64,000 nt of DNA from Persicaria tinctoria (taxonomy: Eukaryota > Streptophyta > Magnoliopsida > Caryophyllales > Polygonaceae): contig JBANSL010000004.1 in NCBI GenBank assembly GCA_037127255.1, positions 13,062,967 through 13,126,966 of the forward strand. Reading direction: 5' to 3'. The stretch's first letter is position 1; every line of letters starts with the position of its first letter. Of this stretch, positions 47,692 through 60,342 are shown one piece after another. A program made the position numbers and the translations under genes. The notes beneath the pieces are model-generated. The model worked only from the letters and a program-made list of their open reading frames with translations, did not search any database and was not told where the DNA came from.

Positions 47692-48419
47692 ATATATACT
47701 ACTTTAATTGCCTTTTCAACCAATGGGTTTAATTCAAAACATTTAATTATCTAAACTTTTACTATTATTCTATAATATTAATTTAATATATTACTAAGCT
47801 TTTATTTATAAAAATATCTACTTTGCTATCTGATATCTAATGTAATATATACTTTTGATTTCTTTTTCACTCATCTACCCATTTTTTAATGCACGATAAT
47901 TCAAATGGTTAGTTTAATTTTATAATGTATATATACTTATGGAATATTTCAATATGATTATATCTTTATGATTATTCTTAGTTATCTTATTGCCTTTTAT
48001 TTATTTTTTCTTCTGAAAATCTAATTGGTTAATTTAATGTTGAATGCATATCCATTTATGGAATATTTTTATTTGATTTTATTTGATTCTATCTACAAGA
48101 GTTTTCTTAATTATCTTTTTGCCTTTTACTTTTGTCCAACTATCGTCTTATAAATAATACACTCGCTACTGAATATTGTCAGTCATCCCAACCGTTTTCT
48201 ATTATTCTCATTTGCGAGGTTGAAATGACAAGAGTAGTTGCCTTGGCGGAGCAGTTTGTAGGCGCTTACGAAATCATTCTAACCATACGTATTATACATT
48301 TTACTTTATTATTTTCTAACCGCTAATATGTGTATTTTTGTCGGTAATTTTTTGGTATTATTTAATATTCACAACTTTACTATTAAATTGCGCGCCATTG
48401 GCGCGGGTATATGACTAGT
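47443..48419 (+). mobile_element. Non-autonomous Helitron
   Basis: Begins TCTATTACTAACTATTAAAAC after an A. It ends with hairpin GCGCGCCATTGGCGCG, a short spacer and CTAGT. The 3' flank is A rather than the expected T, so either the flank has mutated or the end is offset. No coding capacity. The 3' terminus closely resembles those at 63447 and 20575. A (TA)n tract lies inside. Confidence 0.6.
47634..47690. repeat. (TA)n microsatellite
   Basis: About 27 uninterrupted TA units inside the Helitron, likely to be length-polymorphic. Confidence 0.95.
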
Positions 48420-48975
48420 AAACATTATTAATGAATTACTTAATTGTTAACCATAATTACCTCACAAAAGTTAACAACAACAATAATATTCTATTAAACA
48501 AATTCATGAAAAAAGTGAGTTAAGGGCCCATAGTCAAACTCACTAAACACTGACAGTTTAAAAAAAGACGTGATAGATGAAAAATTAGTTAAACGTCCGA
48601 AATGGGGCTCAAATCTCAATGTTAAATATGTTCTAAGATCCTCCAGCAACTTCTCCACAAGTTCTTGGGGAAAAAAAGACATATTCTCCAATTTATTATT
48701 GTTTCATCTCCAATCGTTTTCCATTTTAAAGATTTAGAAAAACATATAGTTTTAAAAAAATGTTGTAGATTTAGAAAATTTTTTCTATTTTTACCGCTGC
48801 CTTTTTATTTTAGAGAATAAAATTGAGAATTTATTGGATAAAATAAAAGAGAAAATTGTAGTGGATATACCAATTGATGCGACCCATTGCAAAAATAACC
48901 CCCCGGCTCAAATTGCATAAATGTAAAAAAAAGCCCATTAAATTGCAAAATAACCGGTTGAGGCAACCCATTACA
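48420..48975. other. Intergenic DNA, old repeat target of Copia C
   Basis: No gene. The stretch 48860-48975 (CCCATTGCAAAAATAACCCC, TTGCAAAATAACCGGTTGAGGC) resembles 57780-57870 in inverse sense (AACCGGTTGAG, TTGCAAGAATAACC, CCCATTGCAAATTT), so an unclassified repeat was the insertion target. Confidence 0.4.
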
Positions 48976-48980
48976 GCGGG

Positions 48981-49214
48981 TACTGGACAACCTTCACAGC
49001 AGTCCATTGTTGAGCCCAATCCAATAGATGAAGACAAGCCCACATGAAGAACACTTGCTCTCCAAGAATATAGTTGTAGCTTGTTGCACAACGAGGAAGC
49101 TTCCTCTGCCTTCTATTCTGTCTATATATATTGTATTGTTTGTCACTATGCAAGACCATGTGGGGGATCACACAATTGTAACCGTTTCTGATATTCAAAA
49201 CACATATTTGAGCA
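48981..49214 (+). repeat. 5' LTR of Copia C
   Basis: 234 bp; contains a TATA-like TATATATATTG (about 49123) and is followed directly by the primer-binding site. Confidence 0.93.
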
Positions 49215-49299
49215 TGGCATCAGAGCCATAAGACGACAATCAGTCGCACCTTCTTTTCTCTCCTCCTGGGTTTTCCTTTCTTTCATTTCTTTCATTTTA

Positions 49300-52200
49300 A
49301 TGGCGGATCCCAACCATACAACAACCATTTCTCAGCAGATTCTGGCCTCCATGGCCAATCTCTCTATCAATCCCTCACACCCCTCCATTCTCAACTTCTC
49401 CACTCTCAATACCATCAAACTATCTCCCTCAAATTCCCCCCTTTGGAGTCAACAAATAACTCCCTACCTCCGCTCTCAGCGCCTCATGGCATATGCGGAT
49501 GGATCTCTCCCCTGTCCGATTCCTGCTGAAGATGGTTCCAACACTCAGGCCGTTGACGATTGGCACGCCAAGGACCAATTGGTCGTTGCCATTCTCTCTG
49601 CTTCTCTCACATAGCCCATTCTCGCCCATATCCTCACCTGTCAGACCGCTCACCAGGTGTGGACTCGTCTTCACGAACTGTATTCGGCTCGTTCGAATGC
49701 CCAAATCGTTCAGACCAGGTTGCAACTAGCATGTCTGAAGAAAGGGGACGAGTCCGTTACTGATTACTTCAATCAGGCTCAGGCGCTTGTTCAACATATC
49801 CAAGCTGTTGGTAAGATCGTCTCCGATGATGAGTTCGTTGTGTACTTACTCGCTGGACTCGACACCGACTACGATGCTATGGTTACTACTATCTCCACTC
49901 AGCCTATTCTCCCCACCCTGATTCTCACCTTGTCCTACCTTTTTCTTCACGAACAACGTATCAATCGCAACAATGGAACCTCTATTCCCTCTTCTCAGCC
50001 CATTCTGGGTGCACCTCCCTCACAACAACCAGAGCTAAACTTCACTGCCAACAGAGGTGGTCGTGGTTCTTATAGAGGTGGCCGTGGTGACTCTGGTCGC
50101 GGACGCGGTCGGGATGATGGAGGAGGTCGCAGTGGGCGAGGTCGGGGTTCTCAGACCTTCAATGGTGCCCTCGATACAAGACCGATATGTCAAATTTGTG
50201 AAAAGCGCGGCCACATTGCCACAAAGTGTTGGAGCCGCTTTGACCACTCATTCCAATCACCACCGTCGAGTTCCCTTCAAGCCAACGCCACCACCAGCAA
50301 TTGGTACCCAGACACTGCCACTAATCATCACTACACTCCTGATGTTTCGAACTTGTGGTTCGATCGTTTACCATACGAAGGCACGAACTCGATTTCTCTT
50401 GGTGATGGGTCCTCGGTTCCCATTCATTCTCACGGTTCTTCTTATCTAAACACTTCATCTCACTCCTTCTTGTTATCTGATCTCTTTCATGCTCCCATGT
50501 TAAATAAAAATTTGATTTATGTTCACCGTTTTTGCCAAGATAATCACTGTTATTTTGAATTTCATGATTCCTTTTTTCTCGTGAAGGATTCAGTGACTCA
50601 AGCTCCTCTTCTCAAGGGCCACATTGAAGGCGGCCTGTATGTCATGCCCGTTGGTTCACCCGCAAGCTCGTTTGTGTCGTCCCTTGTTCTACACTTCAGC
50701 AATCTCTCATCCTCTTCGCCGCCGGTTTGCAGTTGGCATGAACGCATAGGTCATCCTTCCTCTTAAATAACCCGTTTTGTTACCAGTTCCTTTTCCCTAC
50801 CCGGATCCAGTGGCTTAACCCAACATCCCTGCATCTCTTGCTCTTGGGCCAAGGCTCACGCCTTCCCACACCCCCCTAGCCCATCTCGTTCAACCCATAT
50901 TCTGCAACTGTTATTCATGGATGTATGGGCCCAGCCCACTCTAGTTCAATCAATGGCAATAAATATTTTGTGTCTATTTTAGATGATTTCTCCAAATTTC
51001 TTTGGGTGTTTCCTTTTCAATCCAAAACATAAGTTTCGGAAATTCTCACTCGGTTCATTAAATTGGTCACAAATTTTTTTAGCCGAAATATTATATCCAT
51101 CCAAACCGAAAATGGAACGGAGTTTAAACCCTTAACACCCTTACTTCAAAATTTAGGGATTTCTCACCGACTATCTTGTCCTTATTCCCATCAACAAAAT
51201 GGAAGCATTGAATCCCGACATCGTCGAATTGTTGACATGGGCCTCACCCTCCTCAAACATGCGTCTCTTCCTTTACGTTTTTGGGATTACGCTTTTCAAA
51301 CCTCCACCTATCTTTTTAACCGCCTTCCTACAACTATTCTACAAAACGAATCCCCCTTTTCTATTCTCTTCAAACGCCCTCCCAATTACAAAATTTTGAA
51401 GGTTTTCGGTTGTCTATGCTTTCCAAATTTACGACCATACCACAATCACAAGCTCAGATTTCGGTCAACACCTATTATTTTTCTCGGATATAGTCCGAAT
51501 CACATGGGATATTTGTGTTTTGATTGGGCTAAGAGCAAAATGTATATATGTAGGGATGTAATATTCCATGAAACTATTGTTCTTTATTCCTACAATCAGC
51601 CCACTACTTTGGCCCATCCACCAGCCCAACACTCAACCTTACCCATTTTTAACCCAACTACGTCTAATCCCCCTATGTCTATACCCACTCCTTCGGATCC
51701 TCCTTTGCCCCAGACGTCATCGTCCTCATCAGACGTTGATTCTCCTTCCTCCTCCAGATCTTCATCGTCTCAACCCCCAAGCCCACCCTCACAAAATTCT
51801 CCTCCTCATCATCCCATGGTTACAAGATCTCACACAAACAACCTTCGCCCTCTCGTTCAGTCGGATGGCACGATACCCTGGCCTAGATCCCTTTATACCA
51901 CCACAATTGTCCCTGAGGAGCCCACCTGCTTCACCACTGCCTCCAAGTTCCCTGAATGGCGCTCGTCTATGGCGACTGAATTCAAATCCCTTCTTGATAC
52001 ACACACCTGGACACTCGTTCCACCCTCACCCTCTCAAAATGTTCTTGGTGTGAAGTGGGTTTTTAAAACAAAACGAAAATCAGATGGCTCTTTGGAGCGA
52101 AGGAAGGCGAGATTAGTTGCCAAAGGATTCAATCAATTGCCTGGCATCGATTATACTGATACATTCAGTCCGGTCGCGAAACCATCGACCATTCGCCTAC

Positions 52201-53436
52201 TACTGTCACTGGCAGCGATGCACAATTGGACAACCACTCAGCTTGACATACAGAATGCCTTTCTCCATGGCTCTATTGATGAGGATGTTTTTACCATTCA
52301 ACCGCCAGGTTTTGTCAATCCTTCCTTTCCTCATCATGTTTGCAAACTCAATCGCTCCTTATACGGACTAAAACAGGCCCCTTGGGCTTGGTTTTCTCGC
52401 TTAAGTGACGCTCTTGTTACAATGGGTTTCACTTCCTCACCTGCTGATACATCTCTATTCTCCTTTCGCCAAGGGAACTCTTGTGTCTTCGTGCTGGTTT
52501 ACGTTGATGACCTCTTAGTTCTTGCATTTAACCCTGAATTAAAGGTTAGTTTTGTTTCTGTTTTGTCTTCGTAGTTTCCTGTCAAGGACTTGGGGCTGAC
52601 ACACTTTTTCTTGGGCATCGAGATCACCCGAGATTGTACTGGTTTCTCCCTCTACCAATCCAAACATATTACAGAGTTGCTCAATAAAACTGGGATGCAT
52701 AAATCTAGTCCAATCTCAACTCCGATGGCTGCGAATTTCGATCCCTCGGTTGACTCTCCATCAATGAGTGACACTCAACTCTACCGAAGTGTTGTGGGTA
52801 GTTTACAGTACCTGGCTTTCACCCGACCTGACGTTGCCTATGCAGTGAATCGTGTTGCTCAGTTCATGCATACTCCTTGCACCATTCATTGGCAAGCTGT
52901 GAAACACATTCTCCGCTACCTCAATCACACCAAACACTATCGGTTTCACATCTCCTCCACACATTCTCATAATCTTTCCGCCTTTTCTGATGCGGATTGG
53001 GCACGAGACAGGAATGATCGCCGCTCCACAAGCTCCTACTGCATCTTCCATGAATCAAATCTCATTTCATGGTCCTCCAAAAAGCAGCCTACCGTCGCCC
53101 GATCCTCCACTAAAGCCGAATACATGGCTCTCTCTCTTGCCACTTGTGAAACCATTTGGCTTCAATCGGCATTCCCTTGCCTGCAGCTCCTATTCTATGG
53201 TGTGATAACTTGGGGGCAACTTACTTGGCTGTCAACCCGGTTATACCTCATCGACTCAAGCATCTATCAATGGATTATCACTTCGTTCGGGAAAGAGTTA
53301 CCAACAAATCTCTTAAAGTGGCCTTCATTTCCACCAAAGATCAGCTGGCTGATGCACTTACCAAACCGCTTTCAAAGCATCTGTTTGAGGTCTTTCGCTC
53401 CCATCTGTGCATCCGCCCAATGGGATCGCCGGGGAG
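49300..53436 (+). pseudogene. Copia C Gag-Pol polyprotein, disabled
   Basis: Gag starts at ATG 49300 (MADPNHTTTISQQILASMAN). A stop at about 49612 interrupts it, and the frame goes on to 50766: Gag core, an Arg-Gly-rich stretch (RGGRGSYRGGRGDSGRGRGR), one CCHC knuckle CQICEKRGHIATKC, and a degraded protease site (WYPDTATNHH, an altered D-S/T-G motif). Stops at about 50764 and 51030 separate the integrase core. The second part (51063-52574) holds QQNGSIESRHRR (catalytic Glu), the RT domain and YVDDLLV. A stop at about 52572 follows. RNase H (SDADWARDRNDRRSTSSY) starts in 52590-53483 and shifts frame near 53160 into CDNLGATYLAVNP...LADALTKPL. Non-functional. Confidence 0.9.
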
Positions 53437-53670
53437 TACTGGACAACCTTCACATCAGTCCATTGATGAGCCCAATCCAATAGATGAAGACAAGCCCACA
53501 TGAAGAACACTTGCTCTCCAAGAATACAACTGTATCTTGTTGCACAATGAGGAAGCTTCCTCTGCCTTCTATTCTGTCTATATATATTGTATTGTTTGTC
53601 ACTATGCAAGACCATGTGGGGGATCACACAATTGTAACCGTTTCTGATATTCAAAACACATATTTGAGCA
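53437..53670 (+). repeat. 3' LTR of Copia C
   Basis: 234 bp partner of 48981-49214. Differences cluster around AGAATACAACTGTATCTTG versus AGAATATAGTTGTAGCTTG. Confidence 0.93.
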
Positions 53671-53842
53671 GCGGGTGAAATTTCAGTTTGAATTTGGAAA
53701 GAGAAAACGGTAAAAAGAAGACATCACATCACATACGTCTTATGTCACACTCACTATTTCTCAAACCCGTAGAAATTCAAAAGGTTGGAGGGGAAAACGG
53801 CCATTGACAAAGCTTGGAGGGAGCACCTCGTGCGACGCTGGT

Positions 53843-53988
<146 letters not shown>

Positions 53989-54814
53989 GGAAGTGAGGGA
54001 CGACTCGACATTGGAGAGAGACAACACCCCTGGTGCCCACTCCGCCATTGAAGAGAGGTAATCCCCCATTCTCTATCTCAAAGCTTTCTCCTTTAATGGT
54101 AGTTAGGGGGTTCAATGCATGTAAATTCAATTTTGGGCTGGTTGGAAGAATTGGGTGAATGGGGTTCGAAATTTGGGAAGGGGAAACCCTAACTGTATAT
54201 GTGGTGGGCGGTTTGGGGATAGGGGTGGAGATTTTCCATTGAAGATAAGTTGGGGATGAAATTGAAGGTCCAAAAAGGGTAGAAACGGTTAGGGGAAACG
54301 ATTGAATGACTAGGTATAGGAAAATCTTGGTTGGCTTCTATTTAGGGAAGTAAGGGAAACTAATAGGATTGGTAAATGAGCGAAGAATCAATAAGTGGGA
54401 TGAAAAAGGCATGATAGAGACAGTAGAATAACCAAAAGAATAGAGCTCGTCTTTGACAACTTTGTTTGGAGAAGCTTGCATTAGAAACATTCAACATTTA
54501 ACATTTTGTAGCATAAAATGAAATCAGTGGTGAGGTATGTAACAATTGAACCTCAAAAACAACATATGATTATTATGATATGAAGTTGTTTGAGTTTCGT
54601 TACTCTTGTATATTGAATAACAAAAACAACATATGATTCTTAAAGCAATCATATTCAGTTGTTGATGGTTTTTCCAAGCATTTGTGTGGTGTTGTCATTT
54701 GGATAATGTTAAAATTTCTGGCAGAATCATTATTTTGATTGGCTAGGCATTCGTATGTACTGGCAAGGATTATTGCTGAAATGGGTGTTATATGAATGGC
54801 AGATTAAGGACACA
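53989..54814. other. Upstream region of the DUF1985-type gene
   Basis: No coding frame with content; may include the promoter and leader of the gene that starts at 54815. No TATA box could be singled out. Confidence 0.35.
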
Positions 54815-56821
54815 ATGAAAAAAGGGAAAGGAAAAATGGCCGCGACGCCGTCGAGCAAGAAGGTATCAGATGTTATCACTTCTGAAACAGATTAGGGGCG
54901 TTATTTTTTTGTGTTCGTGATGTCACCTTCCTTACTCTCTTGTGATATTTGTGCAGGCAACTCTAGCCTTTCCTCCGGAAAAATATTTTAGAGGGAGGTC
55001 GAACCAATTCTCCAAGATGGGTGTGCTGAAAGGAATGGATGATGACCTATCTGCGGCTGATTGACAAATGCTCAGTGACAGCAGGCTAGGGGACATTGTG
55101 AAGATCAGATCCAATGTTCCGTATTGCTCAGCCCTGATCCATTACTTCCTCGAGAGGCAGCTGAAGACATTGAAGAAGTGTGAGACATGGTATGAGATCC
55201 AGGGGCGACTCTTCCGGTTCTCCATCAAGGAATTTTGCCTGGTCATCGGCCTCAAATGTGCCGGAAGGAATCGGGCATTTGAGGCGGAGGATCACAAAGA
55301 CGCTATTCGAAGCTTCTTTGGAAGGGACAAGGTGAAGATGTCCGACCTTCCCGTCATGTGGGAGGTCGCAAAGGCCAAAGAGAGGAGTGAGATGAAGAGG
55401 TTGAAGGTTGCCCTCCTCATCACTGTAGAGTGCATCATGCTGCCAGGGGATGTGGGCAGGGTAGTGAAAGGGTGGGTGGTCGCCCTCGTGCAAGACCTCG
55501 ACCGATTCTTCGACTACTCGTGGGGTAAGGTATGTTACGAGGCCACCCACGAGAGTCTGGATGGGGCACTGGTGAGGAAGGTGGCGCAAGGGGTCAAAGG
55601 TGGGAATGAAAGGTTCGGCTACTCGCTCAATGGATTCCCATTAGCGTTCGAGGTATGAGTTCAAACTTAATGCGATTTAACAGTTGGAAATAATTTTTTT
55701 TATGTCTGTGCCATAACCGAGTATGGCTACGGTTTTGTCAAAACTGGCTAGTAAATATATGCTCGCCTGACTGTGTAGATTTGGATCTATGAAGCAGTCC
55801 CGAGTGTGAACAACCACTTTGCTAACATGATTCGTGGGGTTCACTTCCCCCGATGCACGAGGTGGAAGTCGACGAACCCGTACATCCCCTATGATAGAGT
55901 GACGAGGATGCTGGATGTAGAGAATGAGGATGGCCTCAAGCGCAACAATGCCCAGACGACCCTTGTGCCGGACGCGACTGAGTGAGAGACTTTCCTCGGT
56001 GCTGGATACCTCCGCGAGGACTCAGATGACTTTTTCGACAAGGCCGCCAAGGCGTACAAGGATTCACTCCCACCTGTCGACATTCCTCCTAGAGACACTT
56101 TGCCTTCTCCCACCCATGGAGCTCCAGCGGATTCGACGATTATCACGATGCTCCAAGAGATCCTAACGCGGTTGTCGGGCCTCGAGAAAGCAGTGGAAGA
56201 ATTGAAGATCCACCTCACCGACATCAAAAAGCTCGTAGCTGAGTCGGATAAAGAGAAAGTGGTAAGTGATATCGTCATGCCTTATTTACACCTTAGTGAG
56301 ACATGTGAAACTGGCTGTGATGAGATATTGAATGACTAGTCCACCTGTGAAAATGCCAGGAAACTGTCTTCACGGGGTTTGACAACGAGGAGCAAGAGGA
56401 GATTGTCACCAAAAACGCCCACCCATCTTCCCCAACACAGGACGTCGGCACACAACAGGAGCCCCCTTCTCCACATGCACCAGCTGAGCCGAAGGGGACG
56501 GGGAGACCGAAACGCACGAAGAAGCAAGAGGAGATTGTCACCAAAAAAGCTCACCCAACTGCCACAACTGATGAGGTTGTCACGCAAAAGGAGAGTGTCA
56601 CGAAGGTGGCCCCTCCTCCACCTGCACCAGGTGAGCCGAAGGGGACGGGGAGGCCGAAACGCACGAAGAAGGAAGCCCAAGCTGTCGATGACCAGGTCGT
56701 ATCGCCCCTGTTGAAGAGGGTCCGTGTTGTGAAGTTCAAGCGGACTACGGTGCATCCTTCAGATGCTGCTGTCTTTGAAGGTCTCGTCACGAAGGAGGGC
56801 ATCGAGGCCGTCGATGGGTGA
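54815..56821 (+). pseudogene. DUF1985-type (MULE/Ulp1-associated) gene with two stop codons
   Basis: Exons 54815-54862, 54957-55652, 55779-56261 and 56360-56821 join in phase 0 throughout (563 codons). Exon 2 contains the DUF1985-like core: QGRLFRFSIKEFCLVIGLKC, then GWVVALVQDLDRFF, YEATHESL and GYSLNGFPLAFE. Exon 3 continues IWIYEAVPSVNNHFAN..YIPYDRVTRMLDVENED and a coiled-coil-like LSGLEKAVEELKIHLTDIKKLV. Exon 4 has two copies of an AT-hook-like unit, EPKGTGRPKRTKK. Two in-frame TGA codons (about 55063 in exon 2, 55981 in exon 3) interrupt the frame while splice sites stay good, so decay is recent or read-through would be needed. No Ulp1 protease domain is present downstream. In plants this family is mostly found in MULE-type transposons and multigene relics; function unknown. 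Confidence 0.65.
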
Positions 56822-56845
56822 ATGTCTAGGTGTGTTGTTGATGTA

Positions 56846-56873
56846 TAGCAATTGGCTAGACCGGCCAATTGCT
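56846..56873. repeat. Perfect 11-bp inverted repeat
   Basis: TAGCAATTGGC and GCCAATTGCTA flank a 6-7-nt loop, about 25 bp after the DUF1985-type stop codon. It could be part of the Gypsy LTR end that starts here or a transcript hairpin; undecided. Confidence 0.6.
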
Positions 56874-57300
56874 AAACTAAAAACGTCGATCTTGCTTATG
56901 CTCTTCGTATTCCGTGAATTGACACCAATTAACTAAATAACCATGAAAGTATACGAACCGGGATGTGGTTTTGGATTGATAATCGAAGAACTCTAATTCC
57001 GTTAAGGGTTTCTTCAATTCTATATTCAATCTGATTAAATTCAAAAGGTGTAACATGAATTTATAGTAAACTAATGAGCTATCTATCCAACCCTTCCTTG
57101 CAAAGGAAAGGGGTTTGGATAGATCTATTATATCTAGAGATAAATAAAATAAATCTAAGATAAATAAAATCCTAATAAGATAAATGTTTTCATAACTTGG
57201 TGGCCAAGGATTATATCTAGAAGAGATATAATTAATTTCCACCTTATTTATCTAAATTGCATAAATATCTAAATTGCATAAAAATAATAATTAATTAAAT
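56850..57300 (-). mobile_element. Probable Ty3-gypsy LTR remnant
   Basis: On the minus strand this follows directly after a Gypsy-like polyprotein C-terminus (57301-57425), where the 3' LTR should be. AT-rich, no coding content, no second LTR in the window, and ends not firmly defined. Confidence 0.45.
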
Positions 57301-57425
57301 AATTAACATCGTTTCTTTAACGACTCCCAAGGTGGAGCCTTCTTCTTCCGCTTGAGGACGACATCATTCTCCTCCATTTGAAATCGACTCGTCCTCGAGT
57401 CGTTGCCTGGATCAAGATCGTTGTT
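57301..57425 (-). pseudogene. Ty3-gypsy polyprotein C-terminal fragment
   Basis: The minus strand reads DLDPGNDSRTSRFQMEENDV..LKRKKKAPPWESLKKRC then stop; this resembles the short acidic/basic tail ('DLRTxxFQxGENDE') that ends many plant Gypsy polyproteins. Nothing of RT or integrase is nearby, so it is a truncated insertion. Confidence 0.45.
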
Positions 57426-58479
57426 TGACCCACAGAAGGCCATCTTGACCCGCATCAGTTGTCATGTTGCCTCATCCTTATTCGTTTAAATTGTCGGCCA
57501 ACCTCCTTTTATACTCCCTCTGAAAATTGCTGCACTCCCCATGTGGTTTCCCTCCAATTTGACTTGGCAGAAACTTTTCTTTGTGAAAAGTGGACCCTCT
57601 CTCTCCTAGTGCATTAAATGTAAGTCATTCTAACCCCTCTCACCCTCTCTCCCAGCCGTCACTGTCATTATGCACTCCTTCATATTTTAATTGTTTTTTT
57701 TTGCCCAAATTATAACACCCCCTCCTCTATAATTTTGACAAGTGTCCCACCCCCTCCCAACTTTTCCCGGTTTGTGCAAAGGGGTAACCTGCAACCGGTT
57801 GAGAACAATTTGCAAGAATAACCTTTTGTCATCCCATTGCAAATTTTCAACCCCATGGTTATTTTTGCAAACTTGGGTATGATTTAGTATATTGGTGCAA
57901 ATCATCCAAAATAAAATGGTTAAAATTCTCCAAAAATAGTAAAAAACTCTAAAATAGAGAAGCGGTTCGATTGCGATGCTCTAACCTAATCTAAAATTTT
58001 GATTTTTTTTTAAAAAAGATAGAGAACCCAAGTCACTTAACATTTCCTCCGTTTTCTTACTGCCTCTGTTATTCCGACTCGTTCCTTTTGTCGAGATGTG
58101 TCTTTAGGGTTGTTCCTTTACTACATCCTACGTCGTCGGAGGTGTTCGAGAAGACAGAAGGATAAGCTTTGTTGTCATCCTTGCGTTACAAACAAGCTCA
58201 TTAATCATTATTGCCTTGCAAGAATGAGCTTGTTGATTTGTTATTATTATTTTTTTAAAAAAATAACACTCCAACCCTTGCTAGGCAAGGTTTAAACAAT
58301 TAAAAGAGAAATCTTTCTACACCAATTTTTTGCAAAGAACGCTGCCCTTTAGTCCCTAAATTGTTTTGTATCATTTGGGTACGTTTACTGAAAAGTGATG
58401 TGCTTATTAATTAATCTATTGATGTTATCTCATCTCTTTGTTCATAATTTGATCTATCGTTTGGTTTGGTGAGGCGTCG
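57426..58479. other. Intergenic DNA with unclassified repeats
   Basis: 57660-57910 shares words with the target region of Copia C at 48860-48975. The rest has no domain-bearing frame. Confidence 0.35.
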
Positions 58480-58880
58480 TTGCATGTGCATGACTGAGTT
58501 TAATTCTGGTGGAGGTTACAGTATCAGATGTCTTGCTTGATTAAGTGGATCGTAGTAGTGAGACGTGGTTTTCGAAGATCCCTCATTTAGGTGAGGGGAA
58601 CGTCGTTGGTCCGCACTACTCCGGGTGTTGTATATTCCGGTGGTAGGTTATTGTTATCCGCTTCCTGATGCCGAAACATCGTGGGAGTATTATCACTCTC
58701 TCGTGTTTTCGATATTCACAATTCATCACGAGTCTTCCTTGAATTCTTCACTGACTGACGATCTTTTATATGACGTTGAGTTTGTCATTTTTCCATTTTT
58801 GTTTTGTGTTTTTGTGTGTTCATGATGGTTAATCTGTCTATCAATCTTTCGGTCACTTGAGTTATCAGACAATATGGTAA
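58480..58880 (+). repeat. Retroposon copy (same family as 33183-33560)
   Basis: Contains CCCTCATTTAGGTGAGGGGAACGTCGTTGGTC, which is found inverted near 33500-33530, and a TCTATCAATCTTTCGGTCACTTGAGTTATC 3' zone similar to the complement of 33200-33240. Non-coding; probably a LINE 3' fragment or SINE. Confidence 0.5.
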
Positions 58881-59044
58881 CTCATGTTAGACTCTCATAT
58901 CATGTAAAATATTGTACTATTAGCGAATGACATACATGTATCAAGTTTCATCAATTTATTATTATTATTTTATAGTTACAAAATCAGGATCCAACCACTT
59001 GACGCAAAACCATAATTAAACTTTGCAAACTATTGTATGGATTA

Positions 59045-59405
59045 CGGGTGTGTATGGCTGCATATAAACAATTTAAAAGTGTGAAATTATTAGCTGTTAA
59101 CAAAAAAACAGGTTTAAAATGTGTATGGAAACAATAAATAAGCTTAAAACTCCGTATGGGACGAAAAACAGTTTATTTGTAAAAAGTGGAGTTTATTTGG
59201 TTGTTATTAGGGGTATTGTGGTACTTTCAAACCAAATAAACAAAATAAACCCCAAATAAGCTCCCTCAAGTAGCTTTTTTTTAACTCATAATTTTAACTG
59301 TTTTAGGCTTATTTTGGGTTCCCATACCCACTTTTTAGCTGTTTATTTTTTCAACAGTTAAAATTTATAATTTTAACAGTTAAAAAGTGGTAACCATACA
59401 CACCC
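59045..59405. mobile_element. Harbinger-like MITE
   Basis: Ends GGGTGTGTATGG and CCATACACACCC, flanked by TTA on both sides (59042-59044, 59406-59408) if the element starts with the C at 59045. The segment after it (about 59440-59660) is an inverted, diverged copy of its left half (shared AAACCAAATAAACTCCACTTTTTACAAATAAACTG), so a second partial element lies in opposite orientation next to it. Confidence 0.6.
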
Positions 59406-59639
59406 TTAGTCAATTAAAAAAAGGGTTTATAAATAAGCCGTAGATTGAAGCTTATTTTGAGGTTTATATTCCATAATTACTATTTTACCTCTTCTCTTTT
59501 ATCTTATTTGGTTTGAAAGTACCACAATACCCCTAATAAAAACCAAATAAACTCCACTTTTTACAAATAAACTGTTTTTCGCCCCATACGGAGTTTATAT
59601 TTTTTCATAAATTTTTAACTACTTTTACCAACCGTTTAT

Positions 59640-59797
59640 AAATTTTTACCCTGTTTATAATTTTAGTCAGTTTATTAACCCCGTCCCATACGAACCTCTC
59701 ACAAACAACTCTGGTCTTTTTGACCTCGTCCACAAGGATGCTATCGGGTAGAGTTCATCTCGCTCGAATTCTTTCCTAATAAAAAAAAAAAAAAAAT
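59640..59797 (+). repeat. Poly-A-tailed retroposon end
   Basis: Ends CTCGAATTCTTTCCTAATAAAAAAA with an A run at 59780-59795, the same 3' signature as 41645-41836 and 26514-26711. Confidence 0.45.
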
Positions 59798-59799
59798 AG

Positions 59800-60342
59800 A
59801 TTGATATAATCCCCGCAAACATAATAGAACTTAATTTCCTAAAAGAATCAAGCGCCAGAATATCGAAAACTGATTGTCTCAACCAGAAGACATGAAACAG
59901 ATCGATCTTATTTCCCCAATATCCAAGTTCATACCTAATTGATCAATTCCGCCACATCCCAGCCCTAGCTTAGGCCAGCTAGGGATTAGTTTAATTACTC
60001 AGGGTTAATTTCCTTATAACTAATGAACACCAGTTAATCCTTATTAATTAATACTTGAAGCATGTTTCATCTCTGATCTGCACCTTGCTGTATGAAATCA
60101 CATATGCACTCTACTTAATTTTCCAATAATTTATTGTTGATAATATTTATTGTATTGTTTACACATCAAACAAATCAATGAATTGAATTTCTAACTAAAA
60201 CCCACATATATATTTCAAAAACCATCAAATTAATTAACATCAACAAATGAATCTGTATGGACTTTCAAATTAGAAAAAAAAAAAATCAAAGTATAATCTG
60301 TATGTATCTACACATCCAAAAAAACAAAGCAATTAGCTAACA
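59800..60342. other. 3' flank of the ZAT-type gene, intergenic
   Basis: AT-rich; the part next to 60343 is presumably the 3' UTR of the minus-strand zinc-finger gene. Nothing else recognised. Confidence 0.4.

Larger units (their letters stand above)
48981..53670 (+). mobile_element. Full-length Ty1-copia retrotransposon C
   Basis: 4690 bp, plus orientation, with a perfect 5-bp duplication GCGGG (48976-48980, 53671-53675). LTRs 48981-49214 and 53437-53670 are both 234 bp and differ at about seven positions (3 percent). Termini are TACTGGAC...TTGAGCA, i.e. TA...CA. The primer-binding site TGGCATCAGAGCC follows the 5' LTR at 49215. The 3' side is preceded by the purine-rich GGGATCGCCGGGGAG. Domain order is Copia type. 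The coding region is interrupted. Confidence 0.95.

Noticed and set aside
55128..56868. Long minus-strand frames (153, 129, 139 and 105 codons)
   Set aside because: Shadows opposite the exons of the DUF1985-type gene, which has matching splice sites and domain content on the plus strand.
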